The position numbers and the translations under genes were made by a program. A DNA stretch of 64,000 nucleotides from the NCBI GenBank assembly GCA_022496805.1, contig CM040086.1, positions 13,270,501-13,334,500 of the forward strand, given 5' to 3'. This document shows, one piece after another, positions 1 through 12,214 of this stretch. The first letter of the stretch is position 1, and each line of letters begins with the position of its first letter. The stretch comes from Pohlia nutans. Its lineage: Eukaryota > Streptophyta > Bryopsida > Bryales > Mniaceae. Under the pieces are notes generated by a model. That model saw only the letters and a list, made by a program, of their open reading frames with translations, was not told where the DNA came from and did not search any database.

Positions 1-1599
1 AGGAGGAAATTTTGATGGCCTCCGACCCGACCCTCCACACAATGGGCACAATCGACTGGAACCTCATAGCTACCGAGTCGTCAGTCGACCAATCTGGAAC
101 GGAACTGACTCCGACGGCCAGTACCCCTGGGCACCAAGGTATTCAACATAGACCAGGAACAATGTTGGTAGACGAGACACCAATACAAGACAAGCTGCGA
201 TTCATGGACATTGCCCATTGGAATCACAATGAGGAGGATCGACTCGACCATGTCAACGTCGGTACCTCTACCGACCCCAAGCTGTTGAAGCTGAACGCGA
301 ATTTGAGCCTTAGTCTCCGAGCTAGCGCAGAATCCCTGTTTATGGAATACATCGACATTTTCGCCTTCTCTTACGAAGATCTGCGAGGTATATCGGAACA
401 CATAGCGACTCATCGGATCGAGCTCGACCCGACCATCTCGCCTAGTCACCAAGCAAGATACCGGATGAACCCGAATTATGCACAAGCAGTAAAGGACGAC
501 GTGGAACGACTTCTAAAAGCCGGCTTCATCGCACCAGTCGACCAGGCGACATGGCTATCCCTAATAGTCGTGGTCCCCAAAAAGAATGGGAAACTACGGA
601 TATGCGTAGACTTCCGTCGACTTAATGCAGCAACCAAGAAAGACCGGTACCCCCTGCCGTTCACGGACGAGGTACTTGACGCAGTAATCGGCTATGAAGC
701 CTACTCCTTCATCGACTGCTTCTGAGGCTATCACCAGGTACGGATCGACTCGACCGACCGCCCCAAAACAGCGTTCATCACCCAGTGGGGTGCGTATGTA
801 TGGGTCGTGATGCCGTTCGGATTGAAGAACGCCCCGCCTACCTACCAGCGCATCGTCAACCAGATCTTCAAAGAATACCTGGGCGACTTCATGAAGCTAT
901 TCCTAGACAATTTCAGTGTCTACAGCAACATCGACTCCCACCTACCGAAGCTCAGACTAGTCTTCGACCAATGTCGACAGTACAGGGTAAGCTTCAATCC
1001 AGAAAAGTGTATATTCTATGTTCCTTCTGGTGTAATTTTGGGCTACATTGTGGGACGGGAAGGCAAGTTTCCGGATCCAAAGAAAATTCAGGCCCTAGTC
1101 GACATGCCATCACCGAAGGACGTTAAAGCCATTCAGACATTCAACGGACTAGCCCAGTTCAACCGATGCTTCATCAAAAATTATGCTGCCATCATGGAAC
1201 CCATCACCAAGCTGACTAGGAAAGGCGAACCGTTCGACTGGACGCCAGCGTGCGCAACAGCATACCAGACCATCAAAGATTGATACCAGACTGCACCAAT
1301 CCTAATCGGAGTCGACTGGTCACTCGACTTCCACATACACACAGACGCATTCGACATAGCAGTCGAGGCTATGCTCGCACAGAACCCGACTGGCAACATC
1401 GACCAGCCGATAGCCTACGCTTCCCGACTACTCAACAAAGCGCAGAAGAACTATACAACAACAGAGAAGGAAGCCCTCGCAATGGTGTACGCCATCAACA
1501 AATTCCGCCATTACCTCCTAGGTAATAAGTTCGTCTTCTATGTCGACCACCTGGCGCTCCAGTACTTGATCAACAAACCTCAGGTATCGGGTCGACTGG
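1..1599 (+). pseudogene. gypsy pol: reverse transcriptase and RNase H, broken
   Basis: The frame opens before residue 1 and contains RT blocks: a KDRYPLP-type motif, CVDFRRLN, MPFGLKNAP, and a YxDD-box equivalent read as FLDNF (905-912), where the second catalytic Asp is Asn. RNase H follows with HTDAF and TEKEALAMVYAI. In-frame stops lie at 723-725 (before GYHQV) and about 1281-1283 (after the ATCAAAGAT segment). RT would copy element RNA into cDNA and RNase H would degrade the template; this copy is probably dead. The protein is cut at 1599 by the copia insertion and continues at 7019 with the end of RNase H and integrase. Confidence 0.88.
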
Positions 1600-1859
1600 T
1601 ATTGAGGTAATAGATGCAACGTAGTATTGCTAGAAGCCAAAGACGTACGGGTGCTAAATAATGGTGTGTGGGAAGAGGGGTTAGGCATGGGCTGATCTCT
1701 CTAGAGTGTCCTTGTGATGAGTTATCCCATATGGTTTGTCCATGGTGACCTCCTAGTGTACACTACTTAAGGTGGAAGGCCTTTGAGTAAAGATCATCTC
1801 TTTCTACGCATTCCTTGTGTTTGTGTGTGTGCCTTGTGCAATCTTCTCTACCTTCAATA
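1600..1859 (+). repeat. copia copy 1 5' LTR
   Basis: 260 bp, repeated without visible difference at 6754-7013. It begins TATTGAGGTAA and ends TACCTTCAATA, so the termini form a short imperfect inverted repeat. It abuts the target duplication on the left and the primer-binding site on the right. The LTR should carry the element promoter and polyadenylation signal, but I cannot assign these motifs with confidence. Confidence 0.95.
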
Positions 1860-1873
1860 GGTTATGGGCCCAC
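1860..1873 (+). promoter_or_regulatory. primer-binding site matching the anticodon arm of initiator tRNA-Met
   Basis: GGTTATGGGCCCAC directly follows the 5' LTR. It is the exact complement of the anticodon-arm segment GTGGGCCCATAACC of plant initiator tRNA-Met, not of its 3' end. This is the half-tRNA priming arrangement known from Drosophila copia. The same site, inverted, lies at 29024-29037 in copy 2. The match is seen in the sequence; the tRNA sequence is from general knowledge. Confidence 0.82.
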
Positions 1874-2667
1874 TCATGTGTGTTTCATGAGTATTAGATT
1901 GCATTTGTGCAAGTATTTTGAGGTCGGTGCGCAACGGGCGGTTTTGGAGCATTGTTGGAGGTTTTGGAGCTTGTTGGAGCGTTGGTGTTTCTTGGAGGTG
2001 TGCATGGGCTGAAGTTACATGTTGGTGCACTCTCTTTGGTCAATCTCTTCCCTTGATCTCCTTCTTTTCTTGCTTCTATCTCTTCGTTGCGGTGGAACTT
2101 CGTTTGGTTCAATTGTGAGCATTTGAGTGAATGCAAGTGATTTGTGAGGTGTGAGGGCTCTTGTGGAGGGTCTACCATCTGATCCTAGTGATTAGGCACT
2201 TGCTTTGAGGTGTTGCATGTGTTTCATGCTCTTGGGGTGCTCAAATTTTCATTTGGAGCTAGTTTGTGCACAAAGGTGCGGTTTTGAGCAATTTCAATGC
2301 AATTGGGGTTTTGAGGGACTTGTGTGAGTTCATGTGCATTGAGTGAGTGCTCTTGAGGGACACAAAGGTGTCATTGACGCGCATTGAGTGTTTGTGGACA
2401 CTAAGGCGTCGTATTGAAGCATTTGGAGTTATTTTGAGCTCCATTGAGTGATTTGAGGGGCTTTGGTGAGCCTCTTTGCATTTTTGGGTGAGGGTTCTCA
2501 CATTTGAGTGTTGGAAGGTGTGTGTGGAGCACACAAGTGCTGATCTAGTGTTTGGGGTTGTTTAAAATCCATTGGGTGCACAAAGGTGCAATATTAAAGC
2601 AAAAATCACAAAAACAAAGTTGTATGTTTGAGTTTGAGGTTTAATTTGTGTGGGGAGGCATACGTAA
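1874..2667 (+). promoter_or_regulatory. copia copy 1 leader with a series of small hairpins
   Basis: An untranslated leader of about 0.8 kb. Short inverted repeats around a conserved AAGG-type loop recur: TGCACAAAGGTGC near 2269, GACACAAAGGTGTC near 2359, GACACTAAGGCGTC near 2396, GCACACAAGTGC near 2530, TGCACAAAGGTGCA near 2575. The arms change while largely keeping pairing. The region may serve packaging, dimerisation or translation of element RNA; that is inference. Confidence 0.55.
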
Positions 2668-5600
2668 GTGAGGATCATGGCATCTTTTGAGGGTGAGGGT
2701 CCCAAGGTCGTAGACAAGTTCGATGGGGTGAATTTCCACTTGTGGAAGTTCAAAATGGAGATGGTGATGGCCGAGAAAGAGTTGTGGGAGATTGTCGAGG
2801 GTAGTGAGGAACCTCCTTTCTCTTCTACGGATTCTAGGATCATGCGAGAGTACACGAGGAGGGAGAAGAAGGCATTTGCCATTTTGGCACTCAACCTCGC
2901 GGATTCGCAACTTGCGCACATTCGTTCGTGCAAGACACCCGCGGAAGCATGGTCCAAGCTTTGCAACATTCACGAAGCAAAAACATTGGCCAACATTTTG
3001 TTTTTGAGGCGCAAGTTCTTCACCATCAAGATGGGCGAAGAAGATGACATGTTGGCGCACATCAACAAGGTCAAGGCTCTCGCGGATCAACTCAACGGTT
3101 GCGACGTGTCGATTACGGATGGTGACATCGTGATGACACTTTTGGAGAGCCTTCCATCATCATACGAGTACCTCATCGTGGCGATGGAATCAAGACCTAT
3201 TACGGAGCTCACATTGGACTATGTGACCTCACGGTTGTTGCACGAGCTTTCGCGGCGAAAGGAGAACGAGTCTCGAGAAGATGGAGCGGCACTCGTGGCG
3301 AAGCAATCCAAGAATGGAGGCGGTGGGAGCTCAAGCGACAAAGTGTGCTTCTATTGTGGTAAGAAGGGCCACATTGCCAAATTTTGTTTCAAACGCAAGA
3401 GGGATGAGAAGGGGGAGAGTGCAAACAACACTAAAACTCGTGATGATGATGAGTACGCATTTACGGCTAGATATGATGCAAGCATGAGTGATGGCATCGA
3501 GAGTGATGCAAGCATGAGTGATGGCATCGAGGGTGATTGGGATGAGTATGCAAACATGGCAAGCAATGTATCGTGCAATGGTAGTACGAGTGATTGGATT
3601 GTTGATTCGGGGGCTACAAGCCACATGTCACCACATAAAACCTGTTTTCATTCGTATGCTCTCATTAATCCAAGGAGAGTGATTTTGGGAGATGATACGG
3701 TGCTTGAGGCCGTTGGCAAGGGCCAAATTGTTGTAGACACCGAGGTGAGGGGTCGTGTGAAGACAATCACTATCCAAGATGTCCTCCACGTTCCCAAACT
3801 AACGGCAAATTTACTATCGGTGAGGCAATTAGTGGCAAAGCACTTGAGGGTAGAGTTTAGTGATAAGGGGTGTTATGTGTTGTCACCGAGTCGAGATGAG
3901 GTGGCCATCATTGAAGAACACGAGGGCTTGTACCACATCAAGTTCTCGAAGGTGCATTCCAAGGAATCGGCGGCGTTGGCGCATTCAAACTTGAAGGACG
4001 ACAAGTTGGCGTTGTGGCATCGTCGACTCGGCCATTTGAACATCAAGAGTGTGAAGACACTACGCGGCATGGTAAGTGGCATAGACCTTCATCAATTGAA
4101 AGTAGATGCTTCTTCATTCACTTGTGAAGGTTGCATTGAAGGCAAGCAACAACGGTTGCCATTTGCGGGTGAAGCGGCGACTCGGGCCACAAATGTTTTG
4201 GAGATCGTGCATTCGGATGTGTGTGGCCCAATGAAGACCACGTCGATGGGAGGTTGCAAGTACTTTGTGACCTTCATCGATGACTTTTCAAGGAAGATTT
4301 GGCTCTACCCAATCAAGGGGAAGAGTGAGTGCTTCGACAAGTTCAAGGAGTTCAAGACATTGGTGGAGAACCAATCCGAGATGAAGATCAAGGTGTTTCG
4401 ATCGGACAATGGCGGCGAGTACATGTCCAAGAAATTTGACGAGCTTTTGAAGAATGAAGGCATCGCACGCCAAACTTCGGCCCCGTACACGCCTCAACAA
4501 AATGGAGTTGCGGAGCGCGCAAATCGCACGATTGTAGAGATGGCGAGGAGCATGTTGCTCGCTTAACACTTGAAGTTGGACCTTTGGGCGGAAGCGGTGG
4601 TGAATGCGGTGTACACACGCAATCGGTGTCCAACAAGTGCGGTTGAAGGCATGACGCCGGAGCAAGCGTGGAGTGGGAGGCAACCATGTGTTGCACACAT
4701 GCGCATCTTCGGATGCATTGCATACGCCAAGGTTCCCGACGAACGGAGGACTAAACTCGAGGCTAAGGCCTTGAAATGTGTGTTTCTTGGGTATTGTGAA
4801 GGTACCAAGGCGTATAGACTCATGTCGGTGGACACGAGGAAGATCATTCGGTCACGTGATGTGACGTTTTGTGAGGAGTCTACGATGGAGGCTCCTTTGG
4901 AGGTTGGTCCAAGTGGGAGTAGTGGAGACGTATTGGTGGACACACCCTCCAAGTCTCCTAGTGTTGTTGATATAGGTGATGATGACGGTGATGACGAAGA
5001 TGGCGACACGGAGGTTGTCGAAGCGCCATCGAGCTCAAAGACCAAGAATGGCGCAAAGGGTGCGCAAGAGGAGCAAGTTTCTTCAAGCGAGCGGCGGTAC
5101 CCCGAGAGATCGCGCAAGCCACTTGGAGAATGGTGGAAGAATCACATCTTCCCTCAAGAGGATGACGAGCATGCGAATGTGGCACTATTGGATGGTCCAT
5201 TGACCATTCGCGAAGCCATGCAAGGTGAGGATGCGGTCAACTGGGAGCGCGCCATGCAAGAGGAGTACGACTCTCTAATTGCTAACGGTACGTGGCAATT
5301 AACTCCCATTCCAAAGGATCGCAACCCCATTGGTTGCAAATGGGTGTTTCGTACAAAGAGGGATGTTTCGGGCAATATTGTGCGTCACAAGGCAAGACTA
5401 GTTGCGAAGGGGTTCGCGCAAGTGCATGGGGTGGATTTTCACGAGACGTTTGCTCCCGTGGCCAAGTTCACCACCATTCGGTGCATTCTTGCGATTGGTG
5501 CGGCTGTGGACTTGGAGATGCATCAAATGGATGTGAAGACCGCATTTTTGAATGGCGATTTGGAGGAAGACATCTACATGGTGCAACCCGAGGGCTTTGT

Positions 5601-6778
5601 GCAACAAGGTAAAGAGCATCTTGTTTGTAAGTTGCAAAAATCATTATATGGGTTAAAACAATCTCCAAGAGCGTGGTACCAAAAGATTGACACCTTCTTG
5701 CTTGCTCACGGGTTTCACTAGGAGCATTGCGGATCATAGTCTCTACTTTATGCAAGTGGGGCAACATGTGGTGATTGTGATCATATATGTTGATGATTTG
5801 ATCATTCTTGCAAGCCTCATGAGTTTAATGAATGCATTAAAAGCCATGCTTGAGAGAGAGTACGAGATGAGTAATCTTGGAGAATTGCACTTTTGTCTTG
5901 GTGTTGAGTTTGTGCGAGATAGGGCTACACGCACTGTCACCATGAGTCAAGGCAAGTATGTGATGGACGTGCTCAAGAGATTCGGGATGGAGGATTGTAA
6001 GCCCGTGGCAACACCATTGGATGCAAACTCCAAGCTCGTCAAGCTTTCGGAGGAGGAATATGCGGCGGAGGTGCCATACAAGCAAGCGGTGGGGTCGTTG
6101 ATGTATGCGATGATTGCGACACGGCCCGACCTTGCGTATCCAATTAGCGTGGTGAGTCAACACATGGCGAGACCGGGCTCAATGCATTGGATGGCGGTCA
6201 AGAGGATCATGCGTTATTTGAAGGGCACAAGCGATGTGAAGTTGTGTCTTGGAGGCAAAGACATTGTGTTGAGCGGCTATTGCGACGCGGACTACGCGGG
6301 AGACACGAGCGATCGAAGATCGACAACGGGCTACATGTTCAAGGTTGGATCGGGAGCCGTGTCGTGGAATAGCAAGCGGCAACAAACCACGGCCACATCA
6401 ACGGTGGAGGCCGAGTACATGGCTACGAGCCATGCCACAAAGGAGGCCATTTGGTTGAGGCAACTAATGGTGGATGTGGGTTGCACATAAGGTGAGGCTA
6501 CAACGATTATGTGTGACAACCAAGGGTGCATTTCACTTGCAAAGAACCCTACACATCATTCACGCACGAAGCACATTGATGTGCAATACCACTTCATTCG
6601 GGAGAAGTTGGAATTGGGAGTTATACATTTGGAGTATTGCCCAACGGAGCACATGGTGGCGGATGTGCTCACAAAGGGTCTTTGTAGAGACCGACATCAA
6701 CGATTAGTAATAGCATTTGGACTAAGAGGCTTTGGCTCTACGCAAAGTGGGAGTATTGAGGTAATAGATGCAACGTAG
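2668..6778 (+). pseudogene. copia copy 1 gag-pol polyprotein, broken
   Basis: The first frame (2668-4566) reads gag with a CCHC knuckle (CFYCGKKGHIAKFC, about residue 227), aspartic protease DSGATSHM (about residue 313), and integrase with the HHCC region, SDVCGP, RSDNGGEY and AERANRT. Gag packages RNA, protease matures the polyprotein and integrase inserts the cDNA. A TAA at 4564-4566 replaces CAA of copy 2. The frame resumes at 4570 with reverse transcriptase; an extra base near 5718 shifts it to 5687-6490, with YVDDL at about 5788. A TAA at 6488-6490 separates RT from RNase H (6491-6778) and is also present in copy 2. The frame runs into the 3' LTR. Confidence 0.94.
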
Positions 6779-7013
6779 TATTGCTAGAAGCCAAAGACGT
6801 ACGGGTGCTAAATAATGGTGTGTGGGAAGAGGGGTTAGGCATGGGCTGATCTCTCTAGAGTGTCCTTGTGATGAGTTATCCCATATGGTTTGTCCATGGT
6901 GACCTCCTAGTGTACACTACTTAAGGTGGAAGGCCTTTGAGTAAAGATCATCTCTTTCTACGCATTCCTTGTGTTTGTGTGTGTGCCTTGTGCAATCTTC
7001 TCTACCTTCAATA
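6754..7013 (+). repeat. copia copy 1 3' LTR
   Basis: Identical by eye to 1600-1859. It is preceded by a short purine-rich tract (AAAGTGGGAG) that fits a polypurine tract for plus-strand priming, and is followed by the second target-duplication copy ACTGG (7014-7018). Confidence 0.95.
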
Positions 7014-7018
7014 ACTGG

Positions 7019-10000
7019 CACGCTGGCTACTACTGTTTCTTGAATTCGACTTCACTGTGGTTTATAAACCAGGCAAAACACATGGAGTAGCCGACGCACT
7101 ATCAAGAAATGAAGGGGCCGAGCCAGCCATAGGCATACCCGACCAGACAGTCGACGCACAACTCTTTTCCACCAAACCCGTCTGGCTACACCCGATAGTC
7201 GACTGCTTGACTACCGGGACTTTTCCAACCCACATGCCGAAGGAGGCTCGTAAGCGAATCGCTCACAAAGCCATTCCGTACCAAGTACTCAACGGACAAC
7301 TGTACCGACTCGGCAAGGACCACCAGCTCCGACTAGTCCTGACCGGCAGTCAACCGACAACAATCCTCCAAGAATTACACAAAGGCAACGCGGGAGGACA
7401 TTTTTCTCATGACATCACTGTCCGGAAAATACTAGACGCAGGCTACTGGTGGCCGACTCTACACCAAGACGCTGTCCAGTACTGCCAGTCGTGTCATGAA
7501 TGCCAGAAGACTGGCGGACTACCCAAGACAGTCTCCTCGAAGCTCGTCACCCAACTACCCGCAGAACCGTTTATGAAATGGGGACTCGACTTCATAGGCC
7601 CCGTCAATAAGATCCGACATACAGCCTATCGATACATTTTGGTGGCTACCGACTATGCCACCAAATGGGTCGAGGCTAGAGCTCTCCGAGGAAACACCGC
7701 CAGGGAGACCGCGCAGTTCCTGTACGAGGCAATTCTCACCCGGTTTGGATGTCCACTCCACCTAGTAAGTGACCAAGGTACCCATTTTATCAATAGCACG
7801 GTGCACACTCTCACCGAGCATTTCTTACTCCGACACACGACTTCAACGACATACTATCCGCAAGGCAACGGCCAAGCCGAGTCGACCAACAAGGTCATAG
7901 TCCAAATGCTCCAAAAGCTAGTCAATGAGAATCGAACCGACTGGGACTTACAGCTCCACACGGTCCTGTTTGCTTACCGAACGGCATACAAAGTTAGCAC
8001 AGGCCACACACCTTTCCAATTGGTGTATGGTCTGACGCCGTTGATGCCAACCGAATACATCATCCCGACCCAACGGTTGACATCGACTACCGACTTCACT
8101 CCCAGGCGAGTACTAGCAGCCCGAGCCGCCGAACTCGAGAAGTTAGACGAGACTCGACTGACAGCAGCCACCCACCACGGCGCACAACAGTGGAACCGAG
8201 CCCAGTGGGCCCACACCCAAGGTCAGTCGACTCGATACAATGTAGGCAACTACATCCTATGGCACCCGAAAGGGAAAAATGTCCATACCGGTAAACTTTG
8301 TAGCAAATGGTTCGGTCCATATCGTGTCCAGTATACCCTCCCCAACAACACTGTCCTACTAGTCAGCATCCAACACTTTGATCCCGACCCGGTAGTAGTC
8401 AACGTCAACAAACTCAAACCCTACCGAGTTCTAGGCGAGCAACCTCCAACCGACTTGGCTAGCCCACTCACTAGCAAATCAGAGATTAGGTCAACACTCG
8501 AACAGAACGAAGATGAGCTCAACCAACAGCAACGGACCCGACCCGACCTAGTTACCGTGGGTCGACTCGACTGGTCGACCCGACTGGTCAACCCGACCGG
8601 TCAAACCCTAGAAGAGCCGCCATATTTATGGCCGCCGCCCTCACCTATCTTCTCAGTTTTGAATGCAAGGCCCATAGGGCAAGTATTTAGCACCATGGCC
8701 GCACCCCTTCTTCCTCCTCTTGCCTCCTCGCCATTAGCTTCCTCCCCACCCGAACCACAGACCGAGTGCCTTCTATCTCCCATTCCTCACTCTCCTCCGT
8801 CCTTTCCTTCTCCTCCGGCCGACCGCCACTCCGCGGCCCTCGCCTTATGCATTCTTAGCAAACAATTTAGAGTATCACGAGTAGAACGGCGACGAGTAGT
8901 CAAGCGACCCCGTAGCCCGACTGTGCGAGAGATAATCGAGAGTAGATTGAGTAGGAAAGGACCACGTCCATCGCCACTGCAACCGACTATGTGCGAGCCG
9001 ACTTCGGGACTACGCCGGCCTTTCTCTTGTCTTCTTGTGCGCAGATTTGCAGCCGATCGACCGATGGCGAAAGGCAAGTCGACTGATCGCGGCCAACGAC
9101 GCCTTTGGTCCTCCGCACCACCGAGTTACGAAATTCCGATCCGTACTAGGGAGGGACTCTACAAAACCCTCGCCTTTCAGTTGATGCGCCCGATGCGGGA
9201 ATGGCGCGAGTACGCCGCTGAACACACCACCGAGGCCGACTTCATCAAGGCGATCGGCGTTTCAGACTTTGTAGCACTCGACTGGGACAACCCTCAACGC
9301 GCGCCACGCATGGAGCTGATTGAGGAGTTCGTCAACGCTGCGGTAGTCGACCTCCCCAACAAGTCGATCACCGCGCGAGTCCGCACACATACAGTCACAG
9401 TCGACCCGACTGTGATTCACAAGGTTTTCAAACTGCCATTTGGCATTACTATCCAGCCAATCGACCCTGAGGAGTTCGCACCGGGTCGGTTAGAAGAATA
9501 TTCTGCAGCTGGCAGGACTGCCGAGGGCTACAGCATCTGCCACTGCAAACCCGAACACCACAGGAGACTGACGGCATTCATTCAAGGCCTCGGGTTCAAA
9601 CGCAAGACGACCTACATCAGCAAGGAAATGCTCGACGTAGTATGCACAGTCGAGGCCCTCATCGACCGCGACATGCAATGGGACTGGGCGACATGGATGT
9701 TCAACTCGATCGCCATCGACATCAAGGCGATGCAGACCACGAAGACTACGATCTGCCCTTCAGCCGAGGTATTAGACTTCCTTCTGGAGTCTTATTTTCC
9801 TAGCACTGACGAAGAATATGCACACCAAACAGTCGCCCAGCAGAACACCAAAGACCGACGTCGACAGTCGGAGAACTCGGAAAACAACTCCCGAGGACCC
9901 GACTACATCGTATTCCAAGGCGGGCTGGGAGCCGACCGCACCTCGAAGGACCATGTTCGGCCGCCCCGACCAGTCGACCAGGGCCAAACATCGACTGCTC

Positions 10001-11544
10001 GACCCCCTAGTCGACAAACCACACCCGACCCAGTAGCACCGACAGCCACTACCGGGAGCCAACCGACCACAGAACGAAGAGAGACGCGCTCTTCACTCGC
10101 ACGCAAGCGGGACCACGAGCGACTAGAGAAACGTGCCAAACGAGGTAAACTCACACCCTTGAGTCAGTTTGTACCTCGACAGGTCGACCTGACTTCATTC
10201 GACAGTGAGGCCCAGTCGACTCCACCACCAACGCCAAAAGAGACTCCCATCCCGGACACACCTCCGCCTTCTCTATCCGACTTCGCGCCGCTCAACCTCG
10301 AAGCAGCATATGGAGCGGCACCAACCGGCGAATTTCGCCAGCCACCACCCGTCTCCCCCACGACTCGACCGCCGCCATCACCTGGGGTCAATCGACCCGC
10401 ACCCGACTCACCAACATCACGAACTACGACACTAGCAATGCATTGGCGCCAGCGCTTGGAGGACGTCCAAGGAGCAGTAGGTCGACTCGAGGATGTCGGC
10501 TCCCGAGTGAACCTCCTCTTGTTCGAGGCGGTTCAAGCAAAAACCACACTTCAAGCCGAGCTCGACCGCCACCGATTGGAGAGCAGTCGACTGACCAAGG
10601 ACTCCACAACATACAAGCAACAAGTCGACAACCTCACCATCGAACTGGCAAGACTCCGTACTACTCTCACCACAGTCACAGAGGCGAAGAATCAGACCGA
10701 CAACAGATTGACCCAACTAGAAGCCGACCTCCACAGCAGTCGACAGCAGGAACATAAACACCAGAGCAAGCTCGTGGTAGCACAAAACGAACTTGAAGCG
10801 GCACGAACCGAGGTAGCAACAACCCAGCTCAGTCTTCAGCAAGCTCGGAGGGAGATAGTCGACTCCAATAACCGACTCGATCTACTACTCTAGGACAACG
10901 AGGAAAAGTCCCGCCAATTCGCAAGTCGGGAGCTGCAGTTACACAAGCTTCGAGCGCGCAAGTACCGACTCCGACTCAAGGCAAGAAATCGTATCAAGGT
11001 TCTCAAGCGCACCCTCAGCACCGACCGCAACCAACTCAACATGTACCGCAGGCAACTCGACCAACTTCAGCTCGACCACCCAGACTTGGAGATTCCAGCA
11101 GTCGACGAAGACGAAGAGGAGGATACGAGCCACCTCGAACCCGACTATTCGCTCTGGGAGAACCAATCGATTGACGAAGACGAGGTCTTGACTACCGACG
11201 TCAAGTTAAGTGAGGACGAAGACGAAGACGACAGCGAGTCGACCAATGAAGACGAAGACCGCGATCAACAGCAACAAGACCTGCAGCCACCGCCAGTCAA
11301 CATTCAAGACACGGTGCAACAGCAGCCAGCCACTCCACACCCTCCTTCTCCACAGCAACAGCAGGATCAGCAGACCCTAGCACCCGACCAGATGATGACA
11401 GCACCGACACCATCAGTCGACAACACCTCAGTCGACTTACCGGTCATCTCTTCACCACACTCTCTGGGGTTCGACTTCTCAGGAATGCCTTCCGATATTC
11501 GCTCGCCAGGCATGACCCAGGACTCTAGCGACGTCCACGACTGA
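7019..11544 (+). pseudogene. gypsy integrase fused to a long extra C-terminal ORF
   Basis: After the copia insert the frame gives the RNase H tail and then integrase: an HHCC zinc finger (HKGNAGGHFSHD, then CQSCHECQK), the core Asp in LDFIGP, SDQGTHF, and the Glu of GQAESTNK. From about 8570 the same open frame runs without a stop into a non-integrase region: Pro/Ser-rich, then a globular segment (about 9060-9800), basic and proline-rich stretches, and coiled coil from about 10440. A TAG at 10891-10893 interrupts; the frame continues to 11544 with a Lys/Arg-rich, then Asp/Glu-rich and Gln-rich tail. Some plant gypsy lineages (Athila, Tat) carry extra ORFs here, but fusion to pol is unusual. 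Function of the extra part is unknown. Confidence 0.8.
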
Positions 11545-11675
11545 TGACTCGACCTCAGCTGGGTCGATTACTTGACCGCGGGTAATTTTGTCATTCCTCG
11601 TGAACAAATTTTCCTAGTCACCGACCGGGGTAGTCTAAAGTCCACAGGAGTGTACTTAGCTCAGAGGGAGGGTAA

Positions 11676-12214
11676 TGTTAACCGAATATTAGTTGATATT
11701 CCCTTAGGCTAAGAATAGGCTAGTCTATACCCGGCAGGAATAGACCCAGCAGGAGACACGTGGCAGTACAGGCTGGTACAGACTGGTCGACCCGACTTTT
11801 CCGGTCGACCAGTCTGACACACTGTCAGACTAGTCTCCTATATGTACCTTCACTCTCTTCGAGAGAGTTGTTGCTATACCATTTGTACATCTTTCTGGCA
11901 GCCTCATTTGTACTACATTCTTGTCTTAAGCTCTTCTTGTGCGTACTAGTATGTTAGACTACTGCTGTCAGACTACTGCTGTTTCCTGCTCTTGAATCAT
12001 TCCTTGTGGTTGTATCTCGGTTAGTTGCAGTAGTCTGTGGATATGCAGGAGTCGACTTACTAGCATACTGGTGCTTTTCCTTAGCCGACAGTTCATTCTT
12101 CATAGTAGGAACCTCTTACTACTCTCAATCTCTAGAAACTAGTCTAGAGCGGAATAGTCTTGGTTAGAGTAGCTTCATTCGTTTAAGGTCGGTTCCTAGA
12201 AAACCCCCTTAACA
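11676..12214 (+). repeat. gypsy 3' LTR
   Basis: Starts TGTTAACC just after a purine-rich tract (AGAGGGAGGGTAA) and ends CCCTTAACA, giving matched TGTTAA/TTAACA ends over 539 bp. A 5' LTR for comparison lies outside the window, so the boundary rests on the end motifs and the polypurine tract. GTCGAC occurs three times within it. Confidence 0.72.

Larger units (their letters stand above)
1600..7013 (+). mobile_element. Ty1/copia retrotransposon, copy 1, inserted in gypsy
   Basis: This is a complete element: 5' LTR 1600-1859, primer site 1860-1873, structured leader, gag-pol 2668-6778 and 3' LTR 6754-7013. The two LTRs look identical along all 260 bases, so insertion is recent. The 5-bp target duplication is ACTGG at 1595-1599 and 7014-7018. 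Removing the element and one ACTGG restores the gypsy frame, which fixes the ends as 5'-TATTGAGG...CTTCAATA-3' rather than the usual TG...CA. gag-pol has stops and a frameshift, so this copy needed helper proteins or broke after insertion. Confidence 0.96.
1..12214 (+). mobile_element. Ty3/gypsy LTR retrotransposon, 3' part (5' end outside window)
   Basis: The order reverse transcriptase - RNase H - integrase is diagnostic of Ty3/gypsy. The 5' LTR, gag and protease lie left of the window. The element is interrupted at 1600-7013 by a copia element; ignoring that insert and one ACTGG copy joins the RNase H frame at 1599 exactly to the frame resuming at 7019. It ends in an LTR (11676-12214) with TGTTAA...TTAACA ends. 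Its composition is odd: the hexamer GTCGAC occurs about 30 times by eye in roughly 6.8 kb. Stops and a changed catalytic residue show this copy is not autonomous. Confidence 0.9.
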
